Assembly (NCBI GenBank): GCA_900766655.1
Contig: CAAFWE010000267.1
Location: forward strand, 1-9,387
Length of the DNA stretch: 9,387 nt
Direction of reading: 5' to 3'
DNA from: an uncultured Alistipes sp.
GTDB taxonomy: Bacteria; Bacteroidota; Bacteroidia; Bacteroidales; Rikenellaceae
Every line of letters begins with the position of its first letter. The first letter of the stretch is position 1. This document shows positions 5,212 through 9,387 of this stretch, piece by piece. A program made the translations under genes and the position numbers. The notes under the pieces are model-generated. The model was not told where the DNA came from and did not search any database. It was given only the letters and a program-made list of their open reading frames with translations.

Positions 5212-7063
5212 TCTCGAATCCCTCCTTGAGAGTGGTCTTGTGAACGCAGATTGGCTCTGCACCGAGGTTCTCAACTACGAACTCGCCCATAGCTGCAGGA
5301 ACAACGGTCATATCCATAAACTCTGCATCGAAATAGTACTCAGGGTTAGCCTTCGAGCGGATGCGAATCTTGTCGCCATCAACCAAAGTCAAAACTACGA
5401 ACTTACCGTTGGTCTTGTCCTCGATGCTCTTCTCGAACTCCAAGCGACGCAACGAGAAGTAGAGCTCCTCGCACTCACCTACGATGTACTCTGCCCAACC
5501 CTCGCCCTTACGAACAAGGCGTGGCTCGTGTACGATAGTACCGTGGATTGCGCTTGTGCGGCGGCTGAAGTCCAACACGCGCTCACCGTGCCAAGTGTGG
5601 ATTGGACGCGGTTTGCCATCGAGGTCTGGACGGAGGTAGTCATACAGCTTGTAGGTGTACGAACCGATAGTCAACGAGCCAATCTCGAGGATGACCTGGT
5701 TACGACCCGACGAGTGGATGGTACCTGCAGGAAGCATAACCTGCAAACCTGGCTTCGACTCCTCGTAGTTCACATACTTCATATAGTCAACCTCCTTGTA
5801 CTCGGTGTCGGCCAACTTGATATCCTTGATAAACTGCTCTGCATCAGCGTCATCGTTGAAGCCGATGAAGGTCTTTGCACCGTGACCAGTAACCACTACA
5901 TAGTAGCTCTCGTCCTGACGACCAAGCTCATCGAAGTTCTCCTTGTTGTACTGTGCACCCGAGTGGCACTGGATAGACATATTACCTGTCGAGTGGTATG
6001 AATCGTCGTAGTTGAAACGAACTGGGAAGTACAAACCGAACTTCTTAATCGACTCTGCACCACACATTGCAACGCCATCGTGCTGAACGAATGTGTTGAA
6101 TGGGAACTCCAACTTCTCGCCATCAGCCTCGATAACGATACTTACCTCCATTGGGATAAGATCGAATACCCAAGCACAGTTACGCATCTCCTTTGGAAGG
6201 TTACGCAACTTCTTTACGTATGAGCCACCCCATACACCCTCCAAGTAAACTGGCTTACAGCGGAATGGGTACTTAACCATAGTCTCGAGAATGTCGTTCA
6301 ACGCCTCGATAGGCATCAACTGCATTGCGTCGAGGTTGTCGTTACCTACATACCAGTCGATCTCGCGCTTCGAGAGCAACTCACCACGCAAGGTTACTGC
6401 CATCTCGAAATCGAAATAGTAGCAACGACGAATAATCTGGTTGGTTGGCTGTGCCTTTGTCTGACCGAGGTTGATGTAAGCACCACGACGGATACGAAGG
6501 ATAGACTCCTTTGGAGTAACATCGAAGTAGAACTTATAGTCGTAGAGTGAACGCAACTCCTCAACGAGTACACCTGCACCGTATACGACAACTACTTTGC
6601 CAGCCTCTGCCGAAGCCTTCCAGTCGGCAACTTGCTGCTTGAAAGCCTCCAACTTTACAGGGTCGAATACGCCCTTGTAACCACCGTGGTAGATGCGGCC
6701 GTAGAGAAGGGTAGGGTCCTTAGCGCGGTCCCACTCCAACTGAGGATCGATCATTGCGTTGATCTCCTCCTCGCTCTTGAGCACCTGTGCGAAGTCGTAG
6801 AGTACGACATCCACACCGCGCAAGCGCAACTGCTGTGTGAGAAGGTTGAGCATTTTCGAGAAATCGGTGGTGGTGTAACCCTCCCAACCGAGGACGATAT
6901 TCTTGTTTGGCTCAGCCTTAAGCTGTGCAGCATAGTCAGTTGCAAGGCGTACTGCAGCCTTGAGAGTGCCGATGGTTACGGCAGCCTTAGTCTTTGCTTC
7001 GAGTACCGGACGATTGACAGCGCGTGGGTCGTCAAACGGGTACGGATTATACATAAAACTCAT
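5204..7063 (-). CDS. Class I mannose-6-phosphate-isomerase-like protein with extra N-terminal kinase-like domain
   Basis: This protein has 619 residues, roughly twice a short bacterial PMI. The C-terminal half (about 270-619) carries the type I PMI cupin signature: SIQCHSG with Q365 and H367, a QDESYYVV segment with E385, and LPAGTIHSSG with H450, the expected Gln-His-Glu-His zinc site, followed by YKLYDYLRPDLDGKPRPIH (471-489) containing the candidate catalytic R478. This predicts interconversion of aldose and ketose 6-phosphates (mannose-6-P/fructose-6-P or a relative) in the cytoplasm. The N-terminal part (about 53-215) looks like a nucleoside-kinase-type alpha/beta domain: KNIVLGWEGYTTTDFSKML (54-72) sits where a P-loop would be but lacks GxxGxGKS/T, and VVVVYGAGVLVEEL (157-170) followed by YDYKFYFDVTPKESILRIRRG (174-194) resembles the distal strand and Arg-rich lid. 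It is probably a degenerate regulatory or structural domain. The ATG at 7063 follows a 44-nt gap after the isomerase gene; the stop overlaps the ROK start. Confidence 0.85.
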   Translation of the reverse strand: MSFMYNPYPFDDPRAVNRPVLEAKTKAAVTIGTLKAAVRLATDYAAQLKAEPNKNIVLGWEGYTTTDFSKMLNLLTQQLRLRGVDVVLYDFAQVLKSEEEINAMIDPQLEWDRAKDPTLLYGRIYHGGYKGVFDPVKLEAFKQQVADWKASAEAGKVVVVYGAGVLVEELRSLYDYKFYFDVTPKESILRIRRGAYINLGQTKAQPTNQIIRRCYYFDFEMAVTLRGELLSKREIDWYVGNDNLDAMQLMPIEALNDILETMVKYPFRCKPVYLEGVWGGSYVKKLRNLPKEMRNCAWVFDLIPMEVSIVIEADGEKLEFPFNTFVQHDGVAMCGAESIKKFGLYFPVRFNYDDSYHSTGNMSIQCHSGAQYNKENFDELGRQDESYYVVVTGHGAKTFIGFNDDADAEQFIKDIKLADTEYKEVDYMKYVNYEESKPGLQVMLPAGTIHSSGRNQVILEIGSLTIGSYTYKLYDYLRPDLDGKPRPIHTWHGERVLDFSRRTSAIHGTIVHEPRLVRKGEGWAEYIVGECEELYFSLRRLEFEKSIEDKTNGKFVVLTLVDGDKIRIRSKANPEYYFDAEFMDMTVVPAAMGEFVVENLGAEPICVHKTTLKEGFENE

Positions 7064-7107
7064 TTTACCTTTATTTTATTTAAGTTAAACAATAGAAAGT
7101 CTCCAAT

Positions 7108-8550
7108 TTATCGAATGTCGTGGAACTCGATGCCCATCATCTCGCACAAGAGAGCTAACTCCTCGCGGTAGTCGCCATCAACCACTGCAAAGTGCTGTGT
7201 TGTGCCCACCTTGAGAATCTCCTCGAAGAGACGCTTTACAGGAACATCTGGACGGAAGATGGTGTGAGAGTAGGTTGCGAGGATGTGCTCACCTGGCAAC
7301 GACTCAACCATTGTGCATACCATCTTATACTTGCCATCGCACTCAACCAACTGAGCCATAGTCTTGCGGCCCTCCGACATACGGTACCAAGCGAATGGAG
7401 CACCAGCGTGCTTCCACTTACTCTTCGCAAAGCGAACATCGCGAGCGATAACTACATTCTTCTGCCACTCTGGGTCGTTGTGGTCGTTCGGACCAGCGTG
7501 ACCTCCAGCGAAGGTGCCAAACTCATTCTCGATGTGGAATGGTTCGATGAAGTTCACGTGCTTACCCGAGAGCAACTTCAAGATGTAGGTCATAATACCT
7601 GCGCCCATATCGGCCTCTGGAACGAGTACCGAACTGTTCTCGTTGAACCAAGGATGGTAGAAACCTGCGCGGAGACCAACCAAACGGAACATAGCGGTGT
7701 CGATATCGTTGAAAACCATAATATCAACATCGTACTCCTTGGCCATATCCTTCAAACCGATAGAAGCAGCTACCGAAGCCTCGAACTTGTCGTAGGCAAC
7801 ATCGTCCATCATCTTGTAGTTTGTGGTCAACTCGTCGCAATAGCCCTTCAACTCCTCAGCTGGGATAGCCTCGATGGCGTTACCATAGTCCGAGTATGCC
7901 AAGAAACGAATCTCTGGACCGAGCTTGGTGAACATGTCATACGGATCCATATAGGTAGACCACATAGCCTCGTTGTAAGCTGCCAAGAGACCGAGTGTCG
8001 AGTTGCGCAAAATGGCACGAACTCGAGCTGCGGCTGCATACTTCTTAATCTGCTCGTTTACCTCGTCACGCGAGCCCATCACAACCTTCACATTCTTGCG
8101 AGGTACGCGCTGTACCGAGCCACTTGCCTCCAACGAGCCTACTAATGTGCCCGAGCAGAGGTATTCGATGAAGTCATCCTCCTCCAATGTGTCGTAGAAT
8201 GCCATCTTCTCCTTTGCTACATTGACGAAGATCATTGGAATCTCAGGCATATCGCGCAAGAAACGAATCCACGCGAAATCCTCTGACCAAGAGAGGAACT
8301 CTGCAATCACAAAGTCAACCTTCTCGTTGTAGAACAACGACATTGCTTTCTCGGCATCCTCGCGAGTGTAGACAATACCAGGGAACGATACATCGAGGAA
8401 TGAAAGACGCTCCTGGATATCCTTGATGGCAATCTCCTTGCGATCGCCATATGTTCCGTGCTCGCAACCTACACCGAGGTTCTTGAATCGTGGCGAAGCT
8501 ATAAGCAATAAGCCAGCTTTCGCCTTGCGTGTTTTTTTACTATTTTTCAT
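7108..8550 (-). CDS. L-arabinose/L-fucose isomerase-superfamily enzyme
   Basis: This 480-residue protein is near the usual length of AraA (about 500). After a Lys-rich start (residues 1-12) it opens with KAGLLLIASPRFKN, the first strand of the AraA/FucI fold. Candidate metal ligands fall close to the E306, E333, H350 and H450 spacing of E. coli AraA: E312 (VPEADMGAG), E336 or E341 (FIEPFHIENEF), H351 (GGHAGPND) and H453 (GTTQHFAV). The C-terminus (YREELALLCEMMGIEFHDI) also matches the AraA-type final helix. The expected reaction is metal-dependent aldose-ketose isomerisation of a free sugar in the cytoplasm, but typical AraA motifs around the first ligand are altered, so arabinose is not assured as substrate. 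The ATG at 8550 overlaps the transporter stop by 11 nt. Together with the kinase and PMI-like protein downstream, it fits the first intracellular step of a sugar pathway. Superfamily assignment is firm; the substrate is unknown. Confidence 0.82.
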   Translation of the reverse strand: MKNSKKTRKAKAGLLLIASPRFKNLGVGCEHGTYGDRKEIAIKDIQERLSFLDVSFPGIVYTREDAEKAMSLFYNEKVDFVIAEFLSWSEDFAWIRFLRDMPEIPMIFVNVAKEKMAFYDTLEEDDFIEYLCSGTLVGSLEASGSVQRVPRKNVKVVMGSRDEVNEQIKKYAAAARVRAILRNSTLGLLAAYNEAMWSTYMDPYDMFTKLGPEIRFLAYSDYGNAIEAIPAEELKGYCDELTTNYKMMDDVAYDKFEASVAASIGLKDMAKEYDVDIMVFNDIDTAMFRLVGLRAGFYHPWFNENSSVLVPEADMGAGIMTYILKLLSGKHVNFIEPFHIENEFGTFAGGHAGPNDHNDPEWQKNVVIARDVRFAKSKWKHAGAPFAWYRMSEGRKTMAQLVECDGKYKMVCTMVESLPGEHILATYSHTIFRPDVPVKRLFEEILKVGTTQHFAVVDGDYREELALLCEMMGIEFHDIR

Positions 8551-9387
8551 TGTTTTGAAGTTTTAAGTAGTCCTTACGATAGAAAATTTTGCTACCCACA
8601 ATCATAATCAAACCAGCTACAAGCCAGATGATACCCAATGCGGAGATACCTGCCGAGAGGCTAGCGTACTGCTTAACTGCGCCGAGAACAACCGGAGCAA
8701 GAGCACCAGTACCGAAACCGACCATAATCATTACGCCCGATGCTGAAGAGTGGAACTTTGGAGGAATAACATCGTAGAGTACCACATATGTGTTAGCATC
8801 GAACAGTGCGCGGAAGAATCCGAAACCTGCCAAACCTACACATACCCAAATCATCTCGCTCGAGTTACCCATAAGCATAATGAATGGAGCTGCGATAATC
8901 AAACCGATAGCCTGCATATACATGCGCCACTCGATGCGCTTTGTGCCGAGCTTATCTGCTGCGCGTCCAGCCAAGAGCACACCCACAGCAGCAAAGCAGT
9001 GTGTCCAAAGCATCGACTGGAATCCAGCGTCAGAGAGCGACATGTTGAAGTTCTCGTGCATATATGTAGGCATCCAAGTCAAGTAGCCTGTCAAAACGAA
9101 GATGAGGCTCGCAAAACCAAATGTTACGAAGCAAGCGGTCGGAGTGGTGAAGATTGCACGGAAACCATCGAGCAACGATACTTCGTCCTTTGCCGATTTC
9201 TCCTCGTTCTTCTTGCGCTCGTATCTGTCCTTGAGGCGGAAAGCCATAATGAAGCCGTGAACTACGCCTACAGCACCAAAGATGAGGAATGTAGCTCTCC
9301 ATCCATACTCCTCGCCAATCCATCCTGCCAACCAACCGCTGGCGATGATGCCGAGATAGTAGGCAACCTGAACGATAGCCATAGCCA
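8540..9387 (-). CDS. MFS sugar/organic-anion transporter (partial, 5' end outside window)
   Basis: The frame is open to the window edge (the first visible ATG at 9382 is internal: a codon for Ala precedes it), so only the last 281 residues are seen. Numbering from that Met, hydrophobic helices lie at about 4-22 and 29-48, then a highly charged loop (50-68, KDRYERKKNEEKSAKDE) typical of the central cytoplasmic loop between helices 6 and 7, then six more at about 80-106, 125-140, 157-172, 177-203, 215-236 and 247-267. The MFS loop 8-9 motif is visible as GRAADKLGTKR (139-149). The visible part is therefore helices 5-12 of a 12-helix inner-membrane transporter. The GWRATFLIFGAVG segment is common in anion:cation symporter-type and hexuronate/sugar-phosphate MFS carriers, but the substrate cannot be read. 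As the first visible gene of the operon, overlapping the isomerase by 11 nt, it probably imports the sugar used by the downstream enzymes. Confidence 0.9.
   Translation of the reverse strand, partial: AMAIVQVAYYLGIIASGWLAGWIGEEYGWRATFLIFGAVGVVHGFIMAFRLKDRYERKKNEEKSAKDEVSLLDGFRAIFTTPTACFVTFGFASLIFVLTGYLTWMPTYMHENFNMSLSDAGFQSMLWTHCFAAVGVLLAGRAADKLGTKRIEWRMYMQAIGLIIAAPFIMLMGNSSEMIWVCVGLAGFGFFRALFDANTYVVLYDVIPPKFHSSASGVMIMVGFGTGALAPVVLGAVKQYASLSAGISALGIIWLVAGLIMIVGSKIFYRKDYLKLQNNEK

Noticed and set aside
5212..5274. Upstream ATG that would lengthen the ROK kinase by 21 residues
   Set aside because: The extra residues are polar, unlike any ROK N-terminus, and are read inside the upstream coding region; the ATG at 5211 begins directly before the conserved phosphate loop.
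5240..6001. Plus-strand open frame of 253 codons opposite the PMI-like gene
   Set aside because: The translation has no family motif and lies wholly within the zinc-site region of the real gene on the other strand.
7064..7107. Possible internal promoter between the isomerase and PMI-like genes
   Set aside because: Only a one-mismatch -7 box (TAAATTGG on the minus strand, just upstream of the gap) was found, with no TTTG at the right spacing; a single operon transcript is simpler.
7192..8145. Long plus-strand open frame of 317 codons opposite the isomerase gene
   Set aside because: It is antisense to a clearly conserved enzyme, has no recognisable domain, and is explained by the codon bias of the real gene leaving the opposite strand free of stops.

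Overview
The window reads as chromosomal DNA from a member of the Bacteroidales (Bacteroidota). The evidence is threefold. Gene starts lack Shine-Dalgarno sequences and instead have A/T-rich leaders. Promoters match the phylum's unusual consensus (TTTG, about 19-20 bp, TAnnTTTG) in two places, with a -7 box alone in a third. The proteins include a fimbrillin-like/GLUG-type surface lipoprotein and an exported enzyme whose predicted cleavage site is followed by Gln. The genus cannot be resolved from the sequence.

Layout, left to right. Positions 1-2246 (minus) hold the N-terminal 748 codons of a large repetitive surface lipoprotein whose 3' end lies outside the window; its promoter is at 2298-2328, bracketed by two copies of a 12-bp direct repeat. 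Positions 2411-2977 (minus) encode a SLOG/DUF1273 (YpsA-like) protein whose true start is uncertain. A compact divergent promoter region (about 2915-2970) separates it from 3004-4230 (plus), which encodes an exported PHP-superfamily metallo-phosphoesterase. A perfect 14-bp hairpin at 4247-4282 serves as a terminator in both directions between this gene and the convergent operon that follows.

Positions 4297-9387 (minus) are a tightly packed sugar-catabolic operon, transcribed right to left: MFS transporter (5' end outside the window), L-arabinose/L-fucose isomerase-like enzyme (11-nt overlap), large two-part mannose-6-phosphate-isomerase-like protein (44-nt gap), and ROK-family sugar kinase (8-nt overlap). 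A plausible working order is uptake across the inner membrane, aldose-ketose isomerisation of the free sugar, ATP-dependent phosphorylation, and isomerisation of the sugar phosphate into central metabolism. The sugar itself cannot be named from the sequence. Three of the proteins depart from textbook family members: the isomerase is not a plain AraA, the PMI carries an extra N-terminal kinase-like domain without a P-loop, and the ROK protein lacks the Cys-rich zinc motif. This makes the operon the most interesting part of the window.

There is no gene-free stretch longer than 300 bases; the longest is 2247-2410 (164 nt), which holds the lipoprotein promoter and the direct repeats. I saw no tRNA, rRNA, CRISPR, insertion sequence or attachment site.
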